Under the pieces are notes generated by a model. The model had not been told where the DNA came from, did no database searches, and was given only the letters and a program-made list of their open reading frames with translations. The position numbers and the translations under genes were made by a program. Positions 55,028 through 64,000 of a stretch of 64,000 nucleotides of DNA are shown piece by piece (the stretch's first letter is position 1; every line of letters begins with the position of its first letter). Source of the stretch: Gnomoniopsis sp. IMI 355080 (taxonomy: Eukaryota > Ascomycota > Sordariomycetes > Diaporthales > Gnomoniaceae); assembly GCA_027946555.1 (NCBI GenBank), contig JAPEVC010000144.1, positions 31,739 through 95,738 on the forward strand. The letters are read 5' to 3'.

Positions 55028-56206
55028 TCATGACGGCAACGAGTACCGCCATAGCAGACTTGCTCCCTGAATTTCCGGTAACTTGTAGCCGTCTATCGCT
55101 TTCCCGATCCTGCGCCTGAATTTCGGTTTCTGTGGCTCAAAATCCACCTTGCGCTCGTCCCCAGTATCTCGTTTCCTCTTTCGACAAGATGCTATCTCCG
55201 TCCCAGGTCGCGCTAAACCCAATTTCAGCCCCGTCTCCAAGTCACGTTTGAATGTCCGTCTGAAGCGCATCCAGTCGACGTTGGTGGGTCCCGGACCTTG
55301 AAGATGAGCCGGTCCTTCTGTGATCATTGCTTTCGGGACGGTCTCGGTATCGGCGTCGATAAGGTCGGTAGCAAAGTAGGATATCTCGTTCTCGTGTGGA
55401 AGCCAGGGCTTTTCGTCCGTCCAAGGCATAGGATAGAAGCTGCAGATGCTCGTTTCGCTGTCAGAGCTGAACGAGGACTCCGAGGAGGCGCTCGGCGTGC
55501 TGGCCCGTGACATAAGGTCGTCCTCAGACTCGGGGCTTCCCGCCAGTAATCGTGGTCCTGGTGGAGTCGTTCCTCTTTGATAAATAGTCGCGTTCCTCGA
55601 CATCTGTCCACTCCACGCATGGCTGCCGTGCAGTCGTTCTCCCGCACAAGGCAGTTCAGCCACCTCATATTGCACTTCCTGCTTCACGACGAAGACCAAT
55701 TGCTCTAAACTCTCAAACACCCCCAGTCGTTGCAGGAGTCGGCCCATGTTACTCCTCGTGAGCTTCTTCCACCCCAATACAGGGTGCCACACGCCGGTAT
55801 GCACACCATAACTCGTTCCAAAGGCTAGACTGTGCAGGTTGTCCCGTATAAGCGGTATCTTGCCCATGAACAAAAGCGTCCGTAGCAAATCTCGCTCGAG
55901 CAGGTACGATTCCAAAAGGAGGACGTCTCGGGTCAGGTCGACGTATTTTGTCGTACCTCCGAGCGTCAGGGCTTGGTAGTGATATAGTGAAAGCGAGCGA
56001 GATTCACGACACACGGCGGCAAGTGGCGGTGGAGGCTCGGAATATGGGTTAGCGAAGCGGAGACCTTGTTCAGCGAGTGTTTTCTGGGAGCCCGAGGCTG
56101 GGTAGATATCGAAGACCCGGGGCGGGGGGAGGGCGGACTCCCATATGCTGTTGCGTAATTCGGGAGGCAGGAGGGCGAATTTGTGAAGGGTGGTAGGGGC
56201 GGCCAT
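55028..56206 (-). CDS. 2EXR domain-containing protein
   Basis: A single exon encodes 392 residues. The N-terminus FALLPPELRNSIWESAL (about residues 10-26), followed by PPPLAAVCRESRSLSL, is the fungal-expanded 2EXR motif, whose conserved features are the LPPELR-IW start and the V-CRESR segment. A helical region with DVLLLESYLLERDLL follows, then a Ser/Glu-rich variable stretch (about 230-260) and a basic C-terminus (SCRKRKRDTGDE, KPKFRRRIGKAIDGYK). These proteins are numerous in ascomycetes and have no established biochemical function; some structural resemblance to F-box/LRR beginnings has been suggested. Basic clusters near the C-terminus could be a nuclear signal. The gene stands alone. Confidence 0.85.
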   Translation of the reverse strand: MAAPTTLHKFALLPPELRNSIWESALPPPRVFDIYPASGSQKTLAEQGLRFANPYSEPPPPLAAVCRESRSLSLYHYQALTLGGTTKYVDLTRDVLLLESYLLERDLLRTLLFMGKIPLIRDNLHSLAFGTSYGVHTGVWHPVLGWKKLTRSNMGRLLQRLGVFESLEQLVFVVKQEVQYEVAELPCAGERLHGSHAWSGQMSRNATIYQRGTTPPGPRLLAGSPESEDDLMSRASTPSASSESSFSSDSETSICSFYPMPWTDEKPWLPHENEISYFATDLIDADTETVPKAMITEGPAHLQGPGPTNVDWMRFRRTFKRDLETGLKLGLARPGTEIASCRKRKRDTGDERKVDFEPQKPKFRRRIGKAIDGYKLPEIQGASLLWRYSLPS

Positions 56207-59200
56207 GTCTGATGGTGAGTTGTTAAAGGCCGTGAGAATGGGGTCCGTTGGCTGTGGTGTTGCACCTATGACATAAAGTGGAATGGCTGCGGCAGTGAAT
56301 CAGGAATATAAGATCGTAGGAAACCGCCAGGTCTCTTTTCCTTCTCTGGCCGCAACCACAGAAATACAAATCCTGCTGTTGCCGCTGTCAAGTTGTACAC
56401 ACGCGATCCAGCCTCCTCTTGATCTGTCGACCACGTCACACACCGACACGAGACAGAGAACCGCCAAAACTGCGCCGTGTGTCAACAGAGTGGATGAGGC
56501 AGCTTCCTTCTCCCCTCCCTTGCCTTGCGTATTCGCTAGTCCAAAGGCCGGTCTCCCGGACGAAGAGCCTCTTCGGTAAATTTTCCAAGCTTGTTGCCAA
56601 TAACCTCAGCGAAATCCCCGTTGTGGAGGCTTGGAAACAATAAATGGAAGTGGAATCTCATGTATTCTGAGTGTGTGCGTTGGGCGGTGGCATGAGTCGC
56701 GATCGCACATGTGAATAAATTGGTTTACTCGTGCAGTCCAAGACGATCAGACAAGATAGTCGGTGTGTGGGTACGTGGGAAGGACAAGACGACATGCGAG
56801 GACCAAAGTCAAGACAAAGAGACGAAGGCAGCGTCGGCACCGCTTACCTGTGGAGCAGAAGTGCGGCGTTCATAGTACAAAAAGGCCCCTCGTCGCTTGA
56901 CAAAGTCTGGGACACAGAACACTAGAACACACAGACAGGCTGGGAAGAATAGACCTTGCATCCTCGGCCTGCATAACAAGCCGGTGGAACTGTCAGAAAA
57001 GAGTTAGACATGTCACCCACCGAAAGTGCAACCTCTTTCTAGTGATATGCCGATGGATTGGGAGCTAAACAAACAATAGAAAAAGAATAAAGCTTCCGTA
57101 AATGGTCGTGACAGCGGGGGACCCTGTGAGAATCCATCTGATGCCAAGGAGGTGGCACGGGATGGAAACATGGATGTCAATGTAAGGCCATAACCTAGAC
57201 AGGGATATGTGTGCGATAGCTGAGATGAGACCCATTATGTAGATATTGTTCAAATCTTGCGATAGCTCGTGTAAAGTGGATGGCGAGTCCTATAGTGCGG
57301 GCCACTAAACTCTGCCATGCGCACTTGAGAGCAGAGAGGCATTGGTCATGCTCGTGCCATCCCAGTCCGTCAGATCTGTGGACGGACCAGGACGTTGGGA
57401 TCCTCCAAATGGAAGTGTTACCGAGTGGGAGGGAAGCCCATATCAGGAGGCTCCATCGCCATTCGGGGATTTTGTTCGGATGCTTGCCGTGGAACAAAAA
57501 GAACGGATGACTGATGACGACCGATCTGGTGAACCAAAGACTTTGCGGTGACTGGACGAGCAATTGGAGAATAGGGCGCACATTCGGTCGGACAGACTGG
57601 TAGACGAGGACCGGGGACTTCGGCTTGTTGCATTTTTATTGTATCCTAGTATGCGACCATCGAGCTGCATTATACTATAGAGACAAATGGTCGATCAACT
57701 CGCAACATCCTTTTCCACGAACACTATTGGCAGCATAATAGTCAACTTTTGGCGAAATCAGAGCAATTATCTAAATAATCAGAGAGTGAACTAGCGCTTC
57801 AAGGAAGTAATTGATAAATAGGATATCTTCGATGCGGAGAACTGCCTCAGGAAGATGAAGTTGATCAAACCGCGACGCTGGGGATGTCGAGCGTGTACGA
57901 CTATCACTGTGCAAGAGCATCGGCATATATGCACAGACTCGGGCTGAGAAAGTTGACGCGCTCTATGGCCACCGGATGACGCTGCCAAGCGAATGTCTAG
58001 ATTGTGTATCAAAGCTCACACCAACGATCAAAACACGAGTTTCGATACTTACTGCTAATCCCATCTCATGCTAGCACCTCTGTACTGATCAGCCGCCGAG
58101 GTCAGCCAGCCTTCCGAGGCCACGGACACGGAGCGCAGGAGGGAAGGAGGAACGTCAGACCGCCAGCAACAACACGGTCCTATGCAGGTGAGCAGACCGC
58201 TACTAGGATGGCAACGCGATGGCGTGCAGAAAGGCTTGCGTGGACACCGGGGCGACCTGTCGGTCATCTGCCACGATGGTGGGCAGAATGGCCATAAAGG
58301 ACAAGTTGTTCGTCAAGTGCAATCTGCAGAATCCTGCGTGCGCGGGGACATGATCAATTAGGAGAGTCAAAAAGATTGGGTGTCGACGGGGATTTAGATT
58401 GAACTATTGATGAGGAGGCACACCTTGCAGGCCTGCTACCATAGAAAGCCTGCCTTGCCGTGCCCTGCAAGCCCATGGTCGCCAAGTCCCGAAATCTCCA
58501 CTCTTGTACGGGATACGGAGCCCGGGCAGAGGCTCGGAGCTGGATATTCATTCCACCGGCACTAGTCCCCAAGGGGTAAGGTGTCCATCGAGCCGCCCGT
58601 TGACGGCCTTAAAAATTTCACGATGCGCGCCGAAAGCTACGCTTTTCTCCTTTTCTCTTTTTTCTTCTTCGTGCGGCGGCATAACTCTACAAACATTACC
58701 CGTGTTGCTCGATATCCTTCTCTCTCCGTGGATCTCAAGTGTCAGTTATGTCACAGATCGATAAAATTGCAGCCGACGTTCCTCGCCAGTCCATCCACTC
58801 AGGTCGTCGCGACGGTTCCTGAAAGGGAGCTGCGTTGATTTGGGTGGTGGCTTGGAGGTCGGACATTTCTTCCTGTGCGTTCTTGGTACCATAGTAGTAT
58901 GGCGTAGTAGATCTTGGCGTGGTATTTTGATAGTTTTGCGCGAGAACTGCGAATGTGGTCATCTGGCGCCGTCCTTATTAGTGGTTGCATTGAATGGTCA
59001 AGTCGCATGAACCGCACAATATACAGAGACCACATGGCTGAGGGCTCCACAACACGATGTTACGTCCCAGCTGAACTATTGAACCTCATCTTGTCCTCGA
59101 TTGCTCTTTTTCATTTGAGGTCTATGGATTTTAATGCGCCCAGTCTGGCCATTGCGACGAGCACAAATACCCGCATGCCAATAGATTTCCACAGACTGTT

Positions 59201-59378
59201 CGCGTATGAAGTGATCCAGAGGTGGAGGCCTCCTGCACCAGAGCGCTCGTGACGTAAATTCGTCGTGAATAATTTCTTAATAGCCCTTCCTGCAGGGTAT
59301 CACCAATGTAATTTTCACGTGGATACGCGTTCAATGCAAGACGCGCCTCGCCAGGGTCGCGAAGTGATAATTGCTGTC
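56207..59378. other. Intergenic region (about 3.2 kb)
   Basis: Between the 2EXR gene and the thioredoxin-PITH gene, both on the minus strand. Open frames here overlap each other on both strands and match nothing I know. No RNA gene or repeat element recognised. Confidence 0.5.
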
Positions 59379-60520
59379 TCAAGCCTCATCTCCGATCTTC
59401 TCCAATTTGCCCAGATCCCGCTTCTCGCCTGTGTCCCCGATCAGACGGACACGATCGATGCGTGTCTTTTCACCCTCCCCATCGCCAGACTCGACAAATA
59501 TTACCAGGCTATTGATGTTCTGGAACTTGACAAATCGCAATGGAATGTTGGCAGTGCTGTCAGTATTCCAGTCTTTCTCGCTCAGCTCGATCATCTGTGT
59601 CGGGGCCTCGCCCTCGGCGTCGTCGAAACCAAGGTTGTGAGGCCGGTTGGTGAACAGTTTGATGACTCTGGGCCGCATAATGTCCTCGTCCTCGTCAGCA
59701 ACGGATGTAATCTGAAAAAAGCGAGTAGTTAGTATAACGGACTGCCAGCTGCATACGGGCAGGGAGGAACATACTTGGAGGGTGTGCAGCTTGAGCATGG
59801 ACATGAACGGCGTGAAGAGAAGCAATTGCTCATCTGTATCGCTGACAACCCAGTCCTTCTCCGTCTTTTTGCCGCCACTTAATGCACCTGGCTTGCTTGT
59901 GTCCAAAAGCACCCGTACACTACCGTACTCCTCGTCGTAGTTCAACAGCTCCGTTCTGGGAATTTCAACCTGATCTGTGACGTCGGTATAGCCGCGAGGT
60001 AAAGCCGCGCCTCGCCAGCCAAGCGACGAGCTGCCACTTCCACCACCACTGCCGCTAGGTCCTGCACTGCTTTCGCCGCCAGCATTTTGCGACTCCTGAG
60101 AGATCTTCTGAGCAAGCGACTGGAGCTTCATCGGATCGGCACCCTGAACCTTGTCGGCTACCTGGCCGTTTCGGAACATGACAAAGGTGGGCATGGCTTT
60201 TATTGCGTAGGCCTTTGCGATATCCTGTTGTGTATCGACGTTGACCTTGGTGAAGGTTACAACGTTGGGTTTGGACAGTGTAGAGGAAAGTTTCTCGTAG
60301 ACGGGTGCTATGGTCTTGCATGGACCACACCAGTCGGCGTAGACTATCAAGGGTGCATTTAGTATAACCGGGTCAGAGGGCTTCTGTTGGGATGATCCAA
60401 CTGCAACAGGGAGAAGAGCACCAAGAGTACGAACGTACAGTCTGCGATGACAACGGTAGAGCTGCTGAGCAGTTGGCTGAAATGCTCAGCAGACTGAATC
60501 ATGATGGTCGGAGAAGACAT
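59379..60520 (-). CDS. txl1: Thioredoxin-like protein with C-terminal PITH domain (TXNL1/Txl1 type)
   Basis: Exons 60439-60520, 59775-60343 and 59379-59711 give about 327 residues. Exon 1 encodes MSSPTIMIQSAEHFSQLL and ends at a GTACGT donor; splicing creates FYADWCGPCK (active-site Cys33 and Cys36). The thioredoxin fold runs to about 105, with the cis-Pro in AMPTFVMF. A Gly/Ser-rich linker follows, then the PITH domain (about 140-327), including RPRVIKLFTNRPHNLGFDDA. The 63-nt intron 2 (donor GTATGT, acceptor TTTCAG) has no stop and a length divisible by three, so an unspliced mRNA would read through with 21 extra residues. The human and fission yeast homologues bind the 26S proteasome and reduce its substrates. 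An ATG 27 codons upstream is in frame but not favoured. Confidence 0.9.
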
Positions 60521-63500
60521 TATGGCTAACGTGGCGAGGAAGGAGGCCACGAGTAAAGAAGAGGAGGGCGATTGTTGTTGAGTTGAAAGAACAGAGTGCA
60601 ACGTTATTGTTGATCAACGACAGACAGACAGACAGGACGTCAGTCAAGCAGTGGCGGGGCTGCAGCTGTCCCCCTGTTCATGGAATTAGTAAGCCAAGTG
60701 AGCCTCTGCTATATTCAATTCAACAGACTGCTGAACAAACGAAGCTGGTACTTTCATCAAGATTGATGTTCTATTACGAGACACGTTTCTCTGAGGTTCC
60801 TCTCACTTGTATTCATAGATATGATAGTTTCCTCACCTCTAAAGTGAATGTACACACGTGCCATGCCCCAATAGCCGCCTCGGACCCTCATGCTGAGCCA
60901 TACTATTGGACGATCACCAAGATGCTAAGAGGCGAGACTGAATGTGTATTCAAAGGGCGATTCCCTGGGTCGTCATCTCTTCTGGCGCAGATGTCGGTCT
61001 GAAGAATCACAATTGTTAAGATCGAATTGGAGGCACATAGGCCCTAGGGTTTGCATTGATGCTCATAATGGAACGCCGTCTGGCCATCTGTTCTACCAGA
61101 ATTGGTACACCTCTCAAATCTCTACCAAGAGCGAACAAACCCAGCTGGTGACGCTCTGCGTGGCTGATGGTCTCACTGCAGTCACCGGCCCCTTTAAAAT
61201 CACCGAACAGCCGAAGTCGACGTATTGAATAGTTCTCAGTATAGGTGCAATCGAGTCTTACCCTTGCCTCTGAGATCCTAGCTTCTACTCTACATTGGGG
61301 GCGACTGAGTAGTTCAGGGGTGGTCCTCCAAACCAGGAGGTACTCCCAACATGTACTTGTTGTCCGGTACGATATAGAGCAGGGCGGTGATGAAGCGGTG
61401 ATTGTATTTGAAAAAGTGTCATACACACTTGTAGTATATGGTAGCCTGGGATAGGAATTCCAACTAAAAGTGATGGGGTGTTGATAGCCTTGCAGAACGT
61501 GCGTTACTTCTGATGCCCCCAGCCGCCAGGCCAAGCTGGACATCCACAAGACACTGCTATCGTGTCCCTATGCTGGGCCGAGGACGTTGGGTCGATCTCG
61601 GTTTGTCAAGGCACAACTTGTTCATCGGTGATAACCACTCACGACTTTCTCGCGGCGCTTTCGTGGATCGAGGAGAAGATTGAATGCCATGGAGAGTGTC
61701 ACTCTCTGCCAATGAGACATGTTCAGAAACGCTCAATGAGCTGTGAAGGGCTGTCCGGAGCATGGCCACTTTTCCGTGAGTGGCCTGGGTCATCGTAAAG
61801 AAACCTCGAGTCTGACGTGCAATCAGGCCTATTGTCTGCCTCGCGCCTACTAGGAGACGTGAAAAGCATCAGATTGACGATTGGGAGACCGCTACCCATC
61901 ACCTTCAGGCTCTAACCCTTCCTTATTACTTAGACAAGACTGACTAGTTTCAACCAACATGAGCATGCCTAGATCTGTTCTGATAGCTATCGTGTCTTTG
62001 TTGAAAGGGACAACACCGGGCCTACGGTATATCCCGCACTGGCTTGCAAATGTCGCTGCCCAACCAAGAAGCCAATGCGGCATGATCGGCCTCAAGACAT
62101 TGCAAACGACGCTTCGCCCCTTGAGCCTTTCTAAAGTTTGGTCACGCGTCACTGGGCCAGTGGGGTCACTGACAGCTAGCGACGTGACATCTCGGAGAGA
62201 TCCTTTTTGCGATCCAGCAAACTTCAGTTTGACTGCACATTGCGGGCCTGGACCTTGACCGTCCGCCTTGCGACCCAAAATGCTCAGGGCACACAGGGCC
62301 CAATGAACTGGGCTCAGCCTTGTTTCCATTCCCAAAGACATGGGAACGCCGTTGACATCGGGCTGGCAGGGCTAGACTATCTACTACTAGAGTATAGTCC
62401 TATGTAGATCGAAGTCTCTCTCTCGGAGTGGCCCGACCCTCCCTGCCCGAGGCTCCATTTACTATAGCACATTCGCGAAGTCGATGCAGCTTCCCTTGTA
62501 GCGAGCTGCGCGTTTTCTTCTGCCTGTTGGTGGGACGTACGACGGATAGCATAGGGTCGTCCTGTCACGACCTGTCAAGACCAAGCGAGCTTCCTATCGG
62601 GCAACGATTTTCCGGGATTAGTCGATCTTTCTCGACGGAGAAGCCCTCGTCAGGGACAGGCCTGTCTGCGACAAGGGCCTAATAGGCCATCAGTGTTGCA
62701 GCCACTCATGGGCCTGGACGCCCAACCACCTAGACATGTTCCCTGCTTCTGGTCGTTTTCCAGCCCTGCAGGCCAACGTCATCGGCTGGACGGAACTTCT
62801 CGTCGAACTGTCCAACTTCACGAAGCCTCAGAAACCTCCAATCGAATGGTGGCATGGCTGGGACAGTGACGCAAGTGCTTCCGCTGAAAGCATACCAGCT
62901 TGCGACCGAGGCTCGACCCCGGACTTCTCATGGGCTCGCGGTGCACTACCTTTCCGGGTCCACGACGTAGTCCCATGCCGCAGCCTTGTCGAAGCATATT
63001 CTGCAAGCCACCCGACGGGCTACCTGGCTATCTACCTGGTACTTACCTTGGCGCATCACGCACATGCAAGACGGCAGTCCTTATTACTGAGGCGCAGGTC
63101 TAACATATTGGGGGCAAGTGACGAGGGTCGGCAGGTGGGCGGTGTCATTTTATTGACGAGAGCTGGATATCAGACTAAAAGCCAAGGTGACCCGCCCTCA
63201 GACCGCAATGCAACAAGCGATGCAATGCTTTCAACCCGCACCAATGCCTGAATCCCATATGACTCTTGTCTTGTGATATATATACCAACTGTGCCCACCT
63301 TCGGACTTCCAAGCATCAAACCTTTTTTTAGTTCCCAGTTTCAAAACATTCCGCGCATCCTTACATACTATACTTGCGATCGCATAGCAGGCCCCCATCG
63401 CAACCACATCGGCCGCTCCACTTCGACCGAGGTCTGCCTGTCGGTCTCCAGGCATCCTCCTGATCGTGGTTCGCCTTGTCTCATCGTTATCGACTCAGCC

Positions 63501-63752
63501 TTCCCAAAATAAGCTTCACTTGGAGCCCAATCGACGCTGATATAAATCTTTGTCTTTGCCGCTCGCCAAAGGCACCGTGCAAGGCATATCTGCATTGACA
63601 TCTGCGGCTGCTTGCTTTCTCAAAGGCTACGGGATCATCCGCCTACGGTTGCTCGCCTACAAGTCGTACTGCTGCAGTCACCCGGGCTAGTCAATAGTCA
63701 GTAGATATTCCTCATACTTTTCATTCCTCTGTTCCTTGCGTCTCTCCTCGCC
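60521..63752. other. Intergenic region between divergent genes (about 3.2 kb)
   Basis: Between the thioredoxin-PITH gene (-) and the partial gene at 63753 (+). A TATAAAT at 63541-63547 lies about 210 bp before the latter's ATG and may be its promoter. No other gene is supported; the 171-codon frame at 62736 resembles no family. Confidence 0.5.
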
Positions 63753-64000
63753 ATGTATTTCTACGTACCGGTTGAAAGGGGTATATATTTTCCTGCGCAT
63801 TTCCTCCCACCCTTGAACCAAGACTTCACACGCTGCTTGAGGGCATCGTTGCTAACACGCCCATCTTCCAGTGCCTTACAGAGAGAGGCATCGTCACGCC
63901 AAGAAGGTGCTCTACCTGGAGCCACCTACTAATGGCAGTGTGACAGTCAGGCGCAAGATCACGACTGTTGTTCCACCGCCGCCACCACCACCTCCACCAC
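63753..64000 (+). CDS. 5' part of an unrecognised gene with polyproline run
   Basis: Exon 1 (63753-63780) encodes MYFYVPVER and ends at a GTATAT donor. The intron (63781-63871) has a GCTAAC branch and a TTCCAG acceptor. Exon 2 from 63872 continues in phase as VPYRERHRHAKKVLYLEPP, then a basic segment (VTVRRKITT) and a run of at least nine prolines to the window edge. The small first exon, branch site and phase match make a real gene likely. No domain can be named from this short piece; a polyproline run suggests an adaptor, a cytoskeletal protein or simply a disordered protein. Confidence 0.55.

Noticed and set aside
62736..63251. 171-codon plus-strand open frame
   Set aside because: No domain or intron context; also open in a second overlapping frame.
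1..64000. Genome-wide reassignment of UAG to Trp
   Set aside because: Several genes here end normally at UAG (amine oxidase, RIB1 and both Zn2Cys6 regulators), so UAG is a working stop codon; any decoding as Trp would have to be transcript-specific.

Overview
The window reads as nuclear DNA of a filamentous ascomycete, most likely a Sordariomycete. Genes are mostly 1-3 kb with short introns (about 50-165 nt; GTRAGT-like donors, CTAAC/CTGAC branch sites). They are spread over both strands and separated by 0.5-4 kb of AT-richer DNA with no visible coding. Typical fungal families are present: two Zn2Cys6 regulators, Ice2, Gis2/Byr3, a 2EXR-domain protein and a Ctp1/Sae2-type protein. No tRNA, rRNA, CRISPR array or intact transposon could be supported.

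Layout. 1-252 (-) is the start of a cytochrome b5-domain protein, probably an acyl-CoA dehydrogenase. 2556-4199 (+) is a flavin amine/polyamine oxidase. 5088-5870 (-) is a six-knuckle CCHC protein (Gis2/CNBP). 8621-10997 (+) is a Sae2/CtIP/Ctp1 repair factor. 12011-15072 (+) is a divergent Ubp3/USP10-type deubiquitinase, followed in the same frame by two further open frames up to 16731. 17276-17863 (-) is a DUF952 protein, 18323-21730 (-) the nucleoporin Nup85, 22587-23852 (+) an unrecognised protein and 24553-25973 (-) Ice2. 28255-29781 (-) is a secreted pepsin-like protease with an unusual insert, and 33755-35632 (-) a secreted type-B carboxylesterase. 38766-40820 (+) and 42653-44548 (+) are Zn2Cys6 regulators. 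47425-48629 (-) is GTP cyclohydrolase II (RIB1). 49488-50402 (-) is a SANT/Myb-like reading frame broken by two UAG codons. 51288-52823 (-) is an MFS transporter, 55028-56206 (-) a 2EXR protein, 59379-60520 (-) a thioredoxin-PITH protein, and 63753-64000 (+) the start of another gene.

Most genes are unrelated housekeeping functions: DNA end resection, nuclear pore, ER shape, riboflavin synthesis, mRNA binding, proteasome-linked redox. The stretch from about 28 to 45 kb is different. It holds a secreted protease, a secreted esterase and two Zn2Cys6 regulators in long non-coding flanks, and looks like an accessory region for secretion and nutrition. No polyketide synthase or NRPS is present.

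The most interesting signal is a pair of loci whose otherwise open frames are interrupted only by UAG. In the SANT-like gene both UAGs sit exactly where the repeat family has its signature tryptophans, and both fall in predicted hairpin loops. Downstream of the Ubp3-like gene two successive UAGs separate three open frames in one phase. One candidate explanation is the UAG-to-UGG (Trp) A-to-I mRNA editing known from perithecia of Fusarium and Neurospora; pseudogenisation is the main alternative. All splice sites, starts and functions here come from reading the sequence by eye.
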